From assembly GCF_017355525.1 (NCBI RefSeq), contig NZ_CP067395.1:1736001-1800000 (forward strand): a stretch of 64,000 nucleotides of DNA, given 5' to 3'. This document shows positions 35,828 through 47,028 of this stretch, one piece after another. This stretch comes from Lysobacter enzymogenes (GTDB lineage Bacteria; Pseudomonadota; Gammaproteobacteria; Xanthomonadales; Xanthomonadaceae). A model generated the notes under the pieces. That model did no database searches. It was not told the origin of the DNA and saw only the letters and a list, made by a program, of their open reading frames with translations. Each line of letters opens with the position of its first letter. Within the stretch, counting starts at the first letter, position 1. The position numbers and the translations under genes were made by a program.

Positions 35828-36778
35828 TCAGTTGATCAATTGCAGGCGCAGTTCCTTCGGCAGCGCGAACACCATGCTTTCCTGCTCGCCGTCGAGCTCG
35901 GTCACATGCAGCGCGCCGAGTTCGCGCAGGCGGTCGATCACGCCGCGCACCAGCACTTCCGGCGCCGAGGCGCCGGCGGTGATGCCGATGCGCTGGCGGC
36001 CTTCGACCCAGCGCGGATCGATCTCGATCGCGCCGTCGATCAGGTAGGCGGCCACGCCTTCGCGTTCGGCCAGCTCGCGCAGGCGGTTGGAGTTGGAGCT
36101 GTTCGGCGAGCCCACCACCAGCACCAGATCGCAGCGCGCGGCGAGTTCGCGCACCGAGTCCTGGCGGTTCTGGGTGGCGTAGCAGATGTCGTCGTTCTTA
36201 GGCCCCTGGATCGCCGGGTACTTGGCGCGCAGGGCTTCGATCACGCTGCGGGTGTCGTCGACCGACAAGGTGGTCTGGGTGGTGTAGGCGAGGTTTTCCG
36301 GCTGGTCGACCTGCATCGCGGCGACGTCGTCGACGTCCTCGACCAGATAGATCTGGCCGGAACCGGCTTCGCGCTTCCACTGCCCCATCGTGCCTTCGAC
36401 TTCGGGATGGCCTTCGTGGCCGATCAGCACCACGTCGCGCCCGGCGCGGCAATGGCGCGAGACTTCCAGGTGGACCTTGGTCACCAGCGGGCAGGTCGCG
36501 TCGAACACTTTCAGCGCGCGCCGTTCGGCTTCCGCGCGCACCGCCTTGGACACGCCATGGGCGCTGAAGATCACGGTGGCGCCATCGGGCACCTCGTCGA
36601 GCTCCTCGACGAAGATCGCGCCGCGGTGCTTGAGGTCGTCGACGACGAAACGGTTGTGCACGACTTCGTGGCGCACGTAGATCGGCGCGCCGAGGGTTTC
36701 GATCGCGCGCTTGACGATTTCGATGGCGCGGTCGACGCCGGCGCAGAAGCCGCGGGGATTGGCGAGCAGGACGTCCAT
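35828..36778 (-). CDS. ispH: 4-hydroxy-3-methylbut-2-enyl diphosphate reductase IspH
   Basis: The last enzyme of the MEP isoprenoid pathway: an iron-sulfur protein that reduces HMBPP to IPP and DMAPP. It has 316 residues. The three conserved Cys that hold the cluster are in [14 protein letters not shown] (Cys12), [12 protein letters not shown] and [14 protein letters not shown]. The substrate-binding motif is [13 protein letters not shown]. Family regions [15 protein letters not shown] and [10 protein letters not shown] are present. It starts 79 bp after the lspA stop and ends the leftward murJ-ribF-ileS-lspA-ispH cluster. Confidence 0.98.
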   Translation of the reverse strand: MDVLLANPRGFCAGVDRAIEIVKRAIETLGAPIYVRHEVVHNRFVVDDLKHRGAIFVEELDEVPDGATVIFSAHGVSKAVRAEAERRALKVFDATCPLVTKVHLEVSRHCRAGRDVVLIGHEGHPEVEGTMGQWKREAGSGQIYLVEDVDDVAAMQVDQPENLAYTTQTTLSVDDTRSVIEALRAKYPAIQGPKNDDICYATQNRQDSVRELAARCDLVLVVGSPNSSNSNRLRELAEREGVAAYLIDGAIEIDPRWVEGRQRIGITAGASAPEVLVRGVIDRLRELGALHVTELDGEQESMVFALPKELRLQLIN

Positions 36779-36857
36779 GGGCGCGATTGTACTCCGGTCG
36801 CGGCGGGCGGGCTGGAACGAGGGCTGGGCTGAGCCGGGACTGCGCGAAACGCCGCGG

Positions 36858-37385
36858 TCAGCCCTTGTTGCCCAAGCCCGGTTCGCGCCGCTCCGCCTCG
36901 GGCTTGCTGAACAGCCCGAACGCGGCGATGCCGATGGCGCCGCCGACGATGGCTGCGTCGGCGATGTTGAACGAGGGCCAGTACCAGGTGCGCCAGTACC
37001 ACTGGATGAAGTCGACCACGTGGCCGTGCATCAGCCGGTCGATGACGTTGCCGATCGCGCCGCCGATGACCAGCGAATACGGCAGCGCGGTCTTCCAGTC
37101 GCCGCGCGGCGTGCGCGCCAGCCAGCGCGCCAGCAGGCCGCTGATGCCGACCGCCAGGACCAGGAAGAAATACTTCTGCCAGCCGCCGGCGTCGCTGAGG
37201 AAGCTGAAGGCCGCACCGGTGTTGTAGCTGCGGTACCAGTTCCAGAAGCCTTCGATCACCACCACCGGGGTGTACTCCGGCAGCGAGGCCAGCACCCAGT
37301 TCTTGCTCCACTGGTCGAGCGCGATCACCACGATCGAGACGATCAGCCAGGGCAACGCGTTCTTGGCGGGGGTGCTTGCGGTCAT
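36858..37385 (-). CDS. lspA: lipoprotein signal peptidase LspA
   Basis: The inner-membrane aspartyl protease that removes the signal peptide from diacylglyceryl-modified prolipoproteins. It has 175 residues and four membrane helices (about 11-28, 70-88, 97-115, 138-160). Conserved motifs: [29 protein letters not shown] (catalytic Asp) and FNIADAAI (second Asp). [10 protein letters not shown] is also conserved. The last 20 residues are a charged tail. It is located directly after ileS, the usual neighbour. It would process the several lipoproteins of this window. Confidence 0.98.
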   Translation of the reverse strand: MTASTPAKNALPWLIVSIVVIALDQWSKNWVLASLPEYTPVVVIEGFWNWYRSYNTGAAFSFLSDAGGWQKYFFLVLAVGISGLLARWLARTPRGDWKTALPYSLVIGGAIGNVIDRLMHGHVVDFIQWYWRTWYWPSFNIADAAIVGGAIGIAAFGLFSKPEAERREPGLGNKG

Positions 37386-37467
37386 CGGCTCGGCAGTCGG
37401 TAGAGGAATCGGATAGGGATCGGAAGCGGAGAAGCGGCGCGCGCTTTGCGGCGCGCGCCGCGGTGGC

Positions 37468-40404
37468 TCAGAACCAGCGGCGCTGTTCGCCCGGGCCTTC
37501 GACGTTGCTGACGCAGCGTCCGCACAGCTCCGGGTGCTTCGGGTCGGAACCGACGTCGGCGCGGTAGTGCCAGCAGCGCACGCACTTGGTCTTGCCGGTC
37601 TTGGCCGCGAGCACGGCGATGTCCTGGATGCCGTCGTCGGCCACCACTTCGACGTCGCCGCTGATGAACAAGAAGCGCAGCTCGTCGGTCAGCGGCGCCA
37701 GCCAGTTCTGGTCGGCGACGCCGCAACGCAGGGTGATCTCCGCTTCCAGCGCCGCGCCGATCTCGCCGGCCGCACGCATCGGCTCGAGCGCGCGGGTCAC
37801 GCTCTCACGCAGCTCCAGCAGACGCTTGAAGTCCTCGTCCGACAGCGCCGCATCCGCCGGCAACGGCGCCAGGCCGTCGTACCAGGTAGCGAACAGCACG
37901 TTGCCTTCGCGCGCGCCGCTTTCGGTGTTGGCCGGCAGGTGCCGCCACATTTCGTCGGCGGTGAACGCCAGCACCGGTGCGATCCAGCGCACGAACGCTT
38001 CGGCGATGCGGTACATCGCGCTCTGCGCCGAACGGCGGCCGCGCGAATCCTCGCGCATGGTGTACAGGCGGTCCTTGGTCACGTCCAGGTACAGCGAACC
38101 CAGGTCGACGCTGCAGAAGTTCGACAGCACCTGCACGATCTCGGCGAAGTCGTAACGCTCGTACGCGCCGGCGATGCGGTCCTGCACTTCGCTGGCGCGG
38201 TGCACGATCCAGCGGTCGAGCGCGACCATGTCCTCCAGCGCCGTCAGATCGCGCGCCGGATCGAAGCCGCTGAGGTTGCCGAGCAGGAAGCGCGCGGTGT
38301 TGCGGATGCGGCGGTAGACGTCGGCGTTCTGCTTGAGGATCTTGTCCGACACCGACATCTCGGCGCTGAAGTCGGTCGAGGCGACCCACAGGCGCAGCAC
38401 GTCCGCGCCCATCGCATCGATGACCTTCTGCGGCACCACCACGTTGCCGAGCGACTTGGACTGCTTCTTGCCCTGCTCGTCGACGGTGAAGCCGTGCGTC
38501 AGCACTTGCCGGTACGGCGCCACGCCGTCCATCGCCACGCCGGTCAGCAGCGCGCTGTGGAACCAGCCGCGGTGCTGGTCGGAGCCTTCCAGGTACAGGT
38601 CGGCCGGCTTGCGCAGGCCGTCCTGCGGCCGCTGCGCGAGCACGCATTCGTGGCTGGCGCCGGAATCGAACCAGACGTCGAGGATGTCGGTGACCTTCTC
38701 GTAATCGCCGGCCTCCTCGCCGAGCAACTGCTCGGCGGTCATCGCGTACCACGCGTCCACGCCCTCGCGTTCCACCGCGTCGGCGACCTGGCGCATGATC
38801 TCGACCGTGCGCGCATGCGGCTGGCCGGTCTCGCGATGGAAGAACAGCGCGATCGGCACGCCCCAGTAACGCTGGCGCGAGATGGTCCAGTCCGGACGGC
38901 TCTCGATCATGTTGTAGATGCGCGACTCGCCCCAGCCCGGGATCCAGGTCACGCCCGGGATCGCCTTCAGCGCATCGCGGCGCAGGCCGGCCTGCTCCAT
39001 CGAGATGAACCACTGCGGCGTGGCGCGGAACACCACCGGCGTCTTGTGCCGCCAGCAATGCGGATAGCTGTGCTTGATCCGGCCGCGCGCGAGCAAAGCG
39101 CCCTGCTCGCGCAGGATCTGCAGCAGCAAGTCGTCGCTCTTGAAGATGTGCTTGCCGGCGAGCACATGCTCGCCGACCGGCGGCGTCGACGGCAGATACA
39201 GCCCGCGGCCGTCGACCGGATTGATCTGCGCCGCGTTGTAGCGCGCGATCAGGCCGTACTTCAGCGACACCGCGTAGTCCTCCTGGCCGTGGCCGGGCGC
39301 GGTGTGGACCGCGCCGGTGCCGGCGTCGGTGGTGACGTGGTCGCCCAGCAGCACCGGGATTTCGCGCTCGGCGTAGAACGGATGGCGCAGGCGCAGGCCC
39401 TCGAAGGCCTCGCCCGGATGCGAGGACCAATCGCGGGTCTCGACGCTGTGGCCCTGCTTGAGCGCCTCGGCGTCGGTGATCGCGGCCAGCACCGCACTGA
39501 CCAGCTCGTTGGCGATCAGCAGATATTCCGGACGCGCGCCCGGCTCCTTGAACAAGGCCTCCTCGCTAGGCTCGATCCGAACCAGCGAATACTCGACCTG
39601 CGGGCCCATCGACACCGCCAGGCTCGCCGGCAGCGTCCACGGCGTGGTCGTCCAGATCGGCACCGACAGCGGGCTGCCGTCGTCCTCGATCCCGAACACG
39701 TCGAACACGCGCTTGCGGTCGAGCACCGGATAGCGGACGTAGATCTGGGTCGATTCCTTGTCGTGGTACTCGATCTCGGCCTCGGCCAACGCCGAGCCGC
39801 AATCGAAGCACCAATGCACCGGCTTGGAGCCGCGCACCAGATGGCCGCGTTCTACGATCTTGGCCAGCGACCGCATGATGTCCGCCTCGTAGCGGAAATC
39901 CATGGTCAGGTAAGGATTCTCCCAATCGCCGATCACGCCCAGGCGCTTGAAGTCGCGGCGCTGCAGGTCGACCTGGGTCGCGGCGTACTCGCGGCACTTG
40001 GCGCGAAACTGGGCGGCGTCGAGCTTCTCGCCGACCTTGCCGTAGGTCTTCTCGACCTTGGTCTCGATCGGCAGGCCGTGGCAGTCCCAGCCCGGCACAT
40101 ACGGCGCGTCGAAGCCGGACAGCAGCTTGGAGCGCACCACGATGTCCTTGAGCACCTTGTTGAGCGCGTGGCCGATGTGGATCTCGCCGTTGGCGTACGG
40201 CGGGCCGTCGTGAAGCACGAAGCTGCGCTCGCGGTCCTTCACCTTCTCGCGAATTCGCTGATACAGGCCTTCGCTTTCCCAGCGCGCCAGGATTTCCGGC
40301 TCGCGCTTGGGCAGGTCGCCTCGCATCGGGAATTCGGTCGCCGGCAGCAGCAAGCTGGCCTTGTACGGGTTGCCGGCGGCGGGTTGGCTCGGGTCGTTGG
40401 TCAC
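37468..40404 (-). CDS. ileS: isoleucyl-tRNA synthetase
   Basis: A class I aminoacyl-tRNA synthetase of 978 residues. The HIGH motif is in [20 protein letters not shown]; the KMSKS motif appears as KKQSKSLGN. The editing (CP1) domain spans about 190-410, including [18 protein letters not shown] and [19 protein letters not shown]-terminal zinc site is CVRCWHY...CGRCVSN. The GTG at 40404 ([20 protein letters not shown]) was chosen because a Met at 40503 would overlap ribF and add a Pro/Arg-rich leader. It follows ribF with a 70-bp gap and precedes lspA. Confidence 0.97.
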   Translation of the reverse strand: MTNDPSQPAAGNPYKASLLLPATEFPMRGDLPKREPEILARWESEGLYQRIREKVKDRERSFVLHDGPPYANGEIHIGHALNKVLKDIVVRSKLLSGFDAPYVPGWDCHGLPIETKVEKTYGKVGEKLDAAQFRAKCREYAATQVDLQRRDFKRLGVIGDWENPYLTMDFRYEADIMRSLAKIVERGHLVRGSKPVHWCFDCGSALAEAEIEYHDKESTQIYVRYPVLDRKRVFDVFGIEDDGSPLSVPIWTTTPWTLPASLAVSMGPQVEYSLVRIEPSEEALFKEPGARPEYLLIANELVSAVLAAITDAEALKQGHSVETRDWSSHPGEAFEGLRLRHPFYAEREIPVLLGDHVTTDAGTGAVHTAPGHGQEDYAVSLKYGLIARYNAAQINPVDGRGLYLPSTPPVGEHVLAGKHIFKSDDLLLQILREQGALLARGRIKHSYPHCWRHKTPVVFRATPQWFISMEQAGLRRDALKAIPGVTWIPGWGESRIYNMIESRPDWTISRQRYWGVPIALFFHRETGQPHARTVEIMRQVADAVEREGVDAWYAMTAEQLLGEEAGDYEKVTDILDVWFDSGASHECVLAQRPQDGLRKPADLYLEGSDQHRGWFHSALLTGVAMDGVAPYRQVLTHGFTVDEQGKKQSKSLGNVVVPQKVIDAMGADVLRLWVASTDFSAEMSVSDKILKQNADVYRRIRNTARFLLGNLSGFDPARDLTALEDMVALDRWIVHRASEVQDRIAGAYERYDFAEIVQVLSNFCSVDLGSLYLDVTKDRLYTMREDSRGRRSAQSAMYRIAEAFVRWIAPVLAFTADEMWRHLPANTESGAREGNVLFATWYDGLAPLPADAALSDEDFKRLLELRESVTRALEPMRAAGEIGAALEAEITLRCGVADQNWLAPLTDELRFLFISGDVEVVADDGIQDIAVLAAKTGKTKCVRCWHYRADVGSDPKHPELCGRCVSNVEGPGEQRRWF

Positions 40405-40474
40405 AGCGGGTCTCGGACGGGTCTTCGGCGGATTGGTCGGGTTGGCGTTCGTTGCTAAGGGTTCGCGCTGCGGA

Positions 40475-41488
40475 TCACGCGGTTCTTTCGGCCGCGCCGG
40501 CATCGGCCGCGCGCAGCGGATCGGGCGGCGAAGCCGGAATCAGGCGGCGGCGCTGCGCATCCAGCGCCAGCGACTCGCGCGCTTGCGCGGCGTCGCGGTG
40601 CATCTGCTCGGTCAGCGTCGCCAGGTCGGGGAACTTGAGCTCGGCGCGCAGGTGGGCGACGAATTCGACCTCGATCCTGCGACCGTACAGGTCGCCGTCG
40701 AAATCGAACAGATGCGCCTCCAGCAGCGGCTCGACGCCGGCCACGGTCGGACGCGTGCCCAGGCTCGACACCGACGGCCGCGGCCGCTCGCCGATGCCGT
40801 GCACCCAGGTCGCGTAGATGCCCGACAAGGCCGGGGTCTTGCCGCCGAAACGCAGGTTGGCGGTCGGAAAGCCGAGGGTGCGGCCGAGCTGCTGTCCGCG
40901 CACCACATGGCCGCCGATCGCGTACGGCCGGCCGAGCAGGCGCGCGGCCGCGGCGAAGTCGCCGGCGAGCAGGGTTTCGCGGATGCGCGTGCTGGACACG
41001 CGTTCGCCGTCCAGGTGCACCGGCTCGATCTCGTGCGCGCCGAAGCCGGCGGCTTCGCCCATGCGCCGCAGCAGCGCGATGTCGCCGCCGCGCGCCTTGC
41101 CGAAGCGGAACTCCGGGCCGACCCAGACTTCGCGCGCGGCCAGTTGCCGCACCAGCACGCGTTCGACGAATTCCTCGCCGCTCCAGCTGCTGAGTTCGCG
41201 GTTGAAGCGCAGCAGGCCGACCTGATCGGCGTCCAGCGCCAGCAGGCCGGCGGCCTTGGCCCGCGGCGACAACAGCCGCGGCGGCGGCGCGGCCGGGGCG
41301 AAGAACTCGCGCGGCAGCGGCTCGAAGCTCAGCGCTACCGCCGGCACGCCCAGGGCGCGGGCGCGCGCGACCGTGTGGCGCACCAGCGCGCGGTGGCCCA
41401 GGTGCAGGCCATCGAAGGCGCCGATGCAGACCACACTGCCGTGCGGGCATCGCGTCCCGCGGTCGACGTCTCGAAACAGCCTGCTCAT
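40475..41488 (-). CDS. ribF: bifunctional riboflavin kinase/FAD synthetase RibF
   Basis: Makes FMN from riboflavin and then FAD. It has 337 residues. The N-terminal FMN adenylyltransferase domain (1-185) has [33 protein letters not shown] and [20 protein letters not shown]. The C-terminal riboflavin kinase domain (about 190-315) has [13 protein letters not shown] and [17 protein letters not shown]. The last 20 residues are Ala/Pro-rich. The position between murJ and ileS is standard for gammaproteobacteria. The ATG at 41488 is the usual start. Confidence 0.97.
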   Translation of the reverse strand: MSRLFRDVDRGTRCPHGSVVCIGAFDGLHLGHRALVRHTVARARALGVPAVALSFEPLPREFFAPAAPPPRLLSPRAKAAGLLALDADQVGLLRFNRELSSWSGEEFVERVLVRQLAAREVWVGPEFRFGKARGGDIALLRRMGEAAGFGAHEIEPVHLDGERVSSTRIRETLLAGDFAAAARLLGRPYAIGGHVVRGQQLGRTLGFPTANLRFGGKTPALSGIYATWVHGIGERPRPSVSSLGTRPTVAGVEPLLEAHLFDFDGDLYGRRIEVEFVAHLRAELKFPDLATLTEQMHRDAAQARESLALDAQRRRLIPASPPDPLRAADAGAAERTA

Positions 41489-41637
41489 TCGGATTCTGGC
41501 GTGGCGACCCGGTCGCCCGGGATACGGCTTGAAGGATGAATCAAGAAGTATAGCCGGCGGCCGGCGCTCTCAATGGCACCGGACGCCGCGGTTGGGCGCC
41601 GTTCGCCCGCCGGCAGCGGTCGAAGGCGCGCCAGGAC

Positions 41638-43266
41638 TCAATGCCCGCGCAAATCGCGCGGCCGGATGCCCTGCAGCCACAGCAGCGCCGCATACGCCGC
41701 GCCGCCGGCGCCGACCACGACCGCGAGCTTCCACGCCCGCTCCCACCACGGCCAGCCGGTCCAGCCCGGCCACAGCCACAGCAGGAACAGCACCACCGCG
41801 CTGAGGCCGACGCTGGCCACGCCGATCTGGCGCAGGAACCGGCCCCAGCCGGGCTGACGCTGGTAGACCCGCGCCCGGCGCAGGTACCAGGCCAGTTGCA
41901 GCGCGTTGGTCCAGCCGGCGATGGCGATCGCCAGGGCCAGGCAGGCATGCGCGCCGGGCACCTCGCCGAGCGCCTGGGTCAGGCTCGCTCCGCGCGCCAA
42001 CGCGGCGCGGCCGGCGTCGCTGAAATGCACCGCCAGCAACAGCAGGCCGACCGTCGACAGCAGGTTCACCGCGACCGACACCACCGCCGACTTGACCGGC
42101 GTCTTGGTGTCCTGGCGCGAATAGAACGCCGGCGCCAGCACCTTCACCAGCAGGAACGCCGGCACCGCGGTCGACTGCGCCATCAGGCTCAGGCGGATCA
42201 TCTGGGTGTCCTGCGGGGTCAGCCGGCCGTACTGGAACAGCGCCGCGATCAGCGCCTCGGCGCACAGCACCAGGCCCAGGCAGGCCGGCACGCCGATCAG
42301 CAGGCACAGGCGGAAGCCCCAGTCCAAAGCGCGCGAATAGCCGTCGCTGTCGGTCGCCGCGTGGCGCTTGGACAGATGCGGCAGGATCACCGTGCCGATC
42401 GCGACGCCGAACATGCCGAGCGGGAATTCCAGCAGCCGGTCGGTCAGATACAGCCAGCTGACGCTGCCGACGATCAGGAACGAGGCCAGCGCGGTGTTCA
42501 GCAGCAGATTGAGCTGGGCCACCGACGAGCCGAACAGGGTCGGCACCATCAGCCGCAGGATCTTGCGCACGCCCGAGTGCTGCCAGCCCCAGCGCGGCCG
42601 CGGCAGCAGGCCGAGCTTCGCCAGCGCCGGCAGCTGGAACACCAGTTGCAGCACGCCGGCGAAAAACACGCCCCAGGCCAGCGCCAGCACCGGTTCGGCG
42701 CCGAACGGCCGCATCAGCGGCGCGGCCGCGGCGGCCGCGGCGATCATCGAGATGTTCAGCAGCACCGGCGACAACGCCGGCACCGCGAATTTCTCGTAGC
42801 TGTTGAGCACGCCGCCGGCCAGCGAGGCCAGCGAAATGAACAAGGCGTACGGGAAGGTGATCTGCAGCATCTGCGTGGCCAGCAGGTACTGCTCGCTGCC
42901 GGGCGCGAAGCCGGGCGCGAACACGCCCATGACCCAGGGCGCGGCCAGCACCACCACCGCGGTCAGCGCCAGCAGCGCCGCCGCCAGGGTGCCGGTGACC
43001 CGGTCGACCAGCTCCTTGACCGCAGCGTGGTCGTGCTTTTCCTTGTACTCGGCCAGGACCGGCACGAAGGCCATCGAGAACGAGCCCTCGGCCGACAGCC
43101 GGCGCATGAAGTTCGGGATCCTGAACGCGATGAAGAACGCGTCCATCGCCGGGCTGGCGCCGAACTGCCAGGCGTAGACCTGGTCGCGGATCAGGCCGGT
43201 GATCCGCGAGATGAAGGTCATCGCGCTGAACACCACCGAGGAACGCAGCAGGCCGCCCTTACTCAT
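41638..43266 (-). CDS. murJ: lipid II flippase MurJ
   Basis: The inner-membrane transporter that flips lipid II for peptidoglycan synthesis. It has 542 residues and 14 helices. [20 protein letters not shown] is the conserved start. The central-cavity residues lie in [20 protein letters not shown] and [20 protein letters not shown]. The pattern [20 protein letters not shown] and [12 protein letters not shown] is typical. Two ATGs are not in competition: 43266 precedes [10 protein letters not shown] directly. It is divergent from rpsT across a 197-bp region holding the rpsT promoter, as in other gammaproteobacteria. Confidence 0.97.
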   Translation of the reverse strand: MSKGGLLRSSVVFSAMTFISRITGLIRDQVYAWQFGASPAMDAFFIAFRIPNFMRRLSAEGSFSMAFVPVLAEYKEKHDHAAVKELVDRVTGTLAAALLALTAVVVLAAPWVMGVFAPGFAPGSEQYLLATQMLQITFPYALFISLASLAGGVLNSYEKFAVPALSPVLLNISMIAAAAAAAPLMRPFGAEPVLALAWGVFFAGVLQLVFQLPALAKLGLLPRPRWGWQHSGVRKILRLMVPTLFGSSVAQLNLLLNTALASFLIVGSVSWLYLTDRLLEFPLGMFGVAIGTVILPHLSKRHAATDSDGYSRALDWGFRLCLLIGVPACLGLVLCAEALIAALFQYGRLTPQDTQMIRLSLMAQSTAVPAFLLVKVLAPAFYSRQDTKTPVKSAVVSVAVNLLSTVGLLLLAVHFSDAGRAALARGASLTQALGEVPGAHACLALAIAIAGWTNALQLAWYLRRARVYQRQPGWGRFLRQIGVASVGLSAVVLFLLWLWPGWTGWPWWERAWKLAVVVGAGGAAYAALLWLQGIRPRDLRGH

Positions 43267-43322
43267 GCCCGCCCTCCCCGGCCCGGCCGCACCGGGCCCC
43301 GACTTGTCCCAAACCCGCCGGG

Positions 43323-43351
43323 TTGACGCAAGCCCCTGAATCGCCCATACT
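43323..43351 (+). promoter_or_regulatory. promoter of rpsT
   Basis: TTGACG (43323-43328), a 17-bp spacer and CATACT (43346-43351) lie 112 bp before the rpsT start. The resulting leader of about 100 nt could carry S20 autoregulation, as known in E. coli, but no binding motif was identified. Confidence 0.7.
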
Positions 43352-43463
43352 TTTGGGTCTGATTTTCCGCGATTGCGCTACAGGCGGTTTCGGCCAGCCC
43401 GCAGCGCCTCGTCTTTCGTCCAGCTTCATTCACGTTTTCAACCCAAATTTTCAGGAATTCACC

Positions 43464-43736
43464 GTGGCAAACATCAAGTCCGCCAAGAAGCGCGCCAAGC
43501 AGACCCTCGTGCGCAACGCCCGTAACGGCAGCCAGCGTTCGATGCTGCGCACCGCGGTCAAGAAGGTGCTCAAGGCCCTCGGCGAGAACGACGCCGCCGG
43601 TGCCAAGTCCGCCTTCGACGTCGCTCAGCCGATCCTCGACCGTTTCAGCGCCCGTGGCCTGATCCACAAGAACAAGGCCGCCCGCCACAAGAGCCGTCTG
43701 GCCGCGCGCATCAAGGCGCTGGCTACCGCCGCTTGA
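43464..43736 (+). CDS. rpsT: 30S ribosomal protein S20
   Basis: A 90-residue, very basic 16S rRNA-binding protein that folds as a three-helix bundle. It begins [20 protein letters not shown] and ends [20 protein letters not shown]. The start codon is GTG, at 43464; the family as a whole often uses non-ATG starts, and no in-frame ATG lies close by. The length is typical. A leader of about 110 nt follows the promoter. Confidence 0.97.
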   Translation: MANIKSAKKRAKQTLVRNARNGSQRSMLRTAVKKVLKALGENDAAGAKSAFDVAQPILDRFSARGLIHKNKAARHKSRLAARIKALATAA

Positions 43737-43770
43737 TTCGTCGCGGCCCGCACGGGCCGCAGCGAAACGC

Positions 43771-43800
43771 AAAAACCCGGCCTCGGCCGGGTTTTTGTTT
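43771..43800 (+). terminator. terminator of rpsT
   Basis: AAAAACCCGGCC/GGCCGGGTTTTT, stem almost to the tip, followed by GTTT; 35 bp after the rpsT stop. The A-run on the other side makes it potentially bidirectional. Confidence 0.9.
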
Positions 43801-44028
43801 GCCTGCGTTTTTGCGTCCGCTTCAGCGCGCGCAGCGAGCACTGCGCCCTGCCCGCGTGCGCGCAGCGGTGCGGGAACGAACGTGGCCGCGGACGCGAACA
43901 TGCCGCGCATCTTCGGCGCGGCCGGTGAAGCGAAATTGAAGTCGCCCGCGCGACGCGCGCGCAACGCGCAGCCGCGGCGCCTCAAGCGCCGCGACGGGTT
44001 CACGTTTTGACGATGCCGAGCCCGAGGC

Positions 44029-45153
<1,125 letters not shown>

Positions 45154-45253
45154 CTACTCGACCCCGGCGCCCTGCCGGCTCGGCAGGCGGGGAAGAGCGG
45201 AGCGCGCGGGAATCGATGCTCCCTGCCCCGCCTTCGTTCCCTGCCCTGAAACG

Positions 45254-45276
45254 AAAAACCCCGCCGAAGCGGGGCT
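45254..45276 (-). terminator. terminator after rpmA
   Basis: On the minus strand a GC-rich stem CCCCGC/GCGGGG with loop TTCG is followed by TTTTTCG. It lies 25 bp after the rpmA stop and before obgE, so it would separate or attenuate expression between ribosomal genes and the GTPase. Confidence 0.8.
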
Positions 45277-45300
45277 CCTCGCGGCAACGTCGCGGCGCGA

Positions 45301-45561
45301 TTACTCGGCGGCGACGACGCTGACGGTGCGGCGGCTCTTCGGGCCCTTGGTCGAGAACTCGACCTTGCCGTCGACCAGCGCGAACAGGGTGTGGTCGCGG
45401 CCGAGGCCGACGTTGGCGCCCGGGTGGAACTGGGTGCCGCGCTGACGCACGATGATGTTGCCGGCTTCGATGGCCTGGCCGCCGTAGATCTTCACGCCGA
45501 GGTACTTCGGGTTGGAGTCGCGGCCGTTGCGGGTGGAACCTACGCCCTTTTTGTGTGCCAT
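45301..45561 (-). CDS. rpmA: 50S ribosomal protein L27
   Basis: An 86-residue protein near the peptidyl-transferase centre. It begins [20 protein letters not shown], the unprocessed N-terminus whose tail reaches the tRNA CCA end. [20 protein letters not shown] and [20 protein letters not shown] are conserved. It lies 12 bp after rplU. Confidence 0.98.
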   Translation of the reverse strand: MAHKKGVGSTRNGRDSNPKYLGVKIYGGQAIEAGNIIVRQRGTQFHPGANVGLGRDHTLFALVDGKVEFSTKGPKSRRTVSVVAAE

Positions 45562-45573
45562 GGCTGCTGCTCC

Positions 45574-45894
45574 TTACTTGTTGTCGCCACCGGCGATGCC
45601 GGTGATCTGGATTTCGGTGTAGTGCTGACGGTGGCCCATCTGCTTGCGATGGTGCTTGCGGCGGCGGAACTTGACGATGCGCACCTTGTCGGCGCGGCCG
45701 TGGCCGACGACCGTGGCGGTGACGCTGGCGCCCTTGAGCGCGTCGCCGATCTTGATGCCTTCGCCGTCGCCGAGCATCAGGACGGTGTCGAACTTGATTT
45801 CGCTGCCGGCTTCGACGTCCAGCAGCTCGACGCGGAGCGTCTCGCCTTGCATCACGCGGTATTGCTTACCGCCGGTGACCAGAACTGCGTACAT
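45574..45894 (-). CDS. rplU: 50S ribosomal protein L21
   Basis: A 106-residue large-subunit protein. [20 protein letters not shown] is the conserved start, followed by [20 protein letters not shown] and [20 protein letters not shown]. The ATG at 45894 is preferred over the in-frame ATG at 45900, because GAGGAAG lies well placed for the former and too close for the latter. First gene of rplU-rpmA, with a good promoter 64 bp upstream. Confidence 0.98.
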   Translation of the reverse strand: MYAVLVTGGKQYRVMQGETLRVELLDVEAGSEIKFDTVLMLGDGEGIKIGDALKGASVTATVVGHGRADKVRIVKFRRRKHHRKQMGHRQHYTEIQITGIAGGDNK

Positions 45895-45957
45895 GACCAT
45901 CTTCCTCTGTAGTTATTTTGGTCCTGCGCCGCCCAGGAACGGACGGACAGAAGCGGA

Positions 45958-45986
45958 ATTGTAGGCACTTCAGCGAGTTACGGCAA
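45958..45986 (-). promoter_or_regulatory. promoter of rplU-rpmA
   Basis: On the minus strand TTGCCG (45986-45981), a 17-bp spacer and TACAAT (45963-45958), similar in quality to the rpsP promoter. Confidence 0.7.
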
Positions 45987-47028
45987 CCATGCGGGTCCGG
46001 CGGACCGGGCGGGCATGCCCTCGCAGGGTGTTTTTCACGGAAAATCAATCAGTTACGAATAAGTTGCCAGGCCAGCCACGGACCGAGTTCTCAGTCCACG
46101 TCCTTCGCCGCCCCCTGAATGCGCCTGCGGAGCGGTCCCGGCCGCTCGCCGCCCCGCCCCGCCCGGCCCGGCGCGCATCGGTCCGGAAATCCGCACCGGC
46201 CGCTCGCGCCCGCATCGCCTTCGGGCTCGCCGCGGCTTCGCCGCTTTCGCCAACGCAGCGCCGCGATTCCGCAACAGAAACAAATTCGCACCGGATCGCG
46301 CATCGCGCTCGCACTCAGTCGCATGCGCGCACAAGAACAGTGGCGGCGCTCAAAAAAATGGCCCGCAGCGCATCAGAAAGCGCGCCGACGAAGTTCACAC
46401 TTCCGAAAGAAACTTTTTCCGCGAAAAAATCCGCGCGCATCGTCGCGGCGAAATCCGCGCCGACGAAAACGCCTGCAATTCCAGGGCCGCGCGAACCTCG
46501 CCGCGACGGCACCGCGAATGCGCGCTGCGTACGTATGTGAGCTCAGTCGCATTCATCCGGCTAGCACGGCTTCGATGACACTTGCATGCCACGTGCGCGC
46601 TCAATTAGCTTCGAACGCGAGCGACTTGCAGGGGGTCGCGCGACATGGATCGGCACCGTCCTTGCGCAGCGCGTGCGACGCACGCGGGCCAGCATGGTGC
46701 TGTCGCGTCATCGGGGACGTCCTGCATGGGCTTGCAGTCTTCAGCTTGCTGTCTCGTCAACACACCGCCAACCGGCGCAGCGTCCCTGCGCTCAAGCACG
46801 CACTCATCGAACGCTTTCCACGCCGCCCGGCTTCGCGCCGCGCGCCGCGCATGGATGCGGACGAGTGCGCGCCCGACATACGGCTGACGCGCCGGCCATG
46901 CGCCGCGCGCGTCGCGCCAAGCAAGTCCCGCTCCGGCGTCCCGCACGACGCCTGCGCGGACCAAGGCCCGACGCTCGACAGGGGATGCGAAGGGGATCAT
47001 GCGCAACGAAGGATCAAGGAAGTTTGTC
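45987..47028. other. long intergenic region before the protease gene
   Basis: About 1.04 kb without a convincing gene between the rplU promoter and the protease start. Frames on both strands are Arg/Ala/Ser-rich with no recognisable domain. A patch at 46350-46470 is A-rich (CTCAAAAAAATGG, GAAACTTTTTCCGCGAAAAAATC) and contains repeated CGCGCCGACGAA-type words. A frame from 46358 (MARSASESAPTKFTLPKET) is the only one of mixed composition, and I cannot support it as a gene. Confidence 0.5.

Noticed and set aside
37534..40458. Plus-strand open frame opposite ileS.
   Set aside because: Shadow of ileS; composition and lack of motifs exclude a real gene.
46358..46540. Small gene starting MARSASESAPTKF.
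   Set aside because: No ribosome-binding site, no family resemblance and unusual composition; not supportable as coding.
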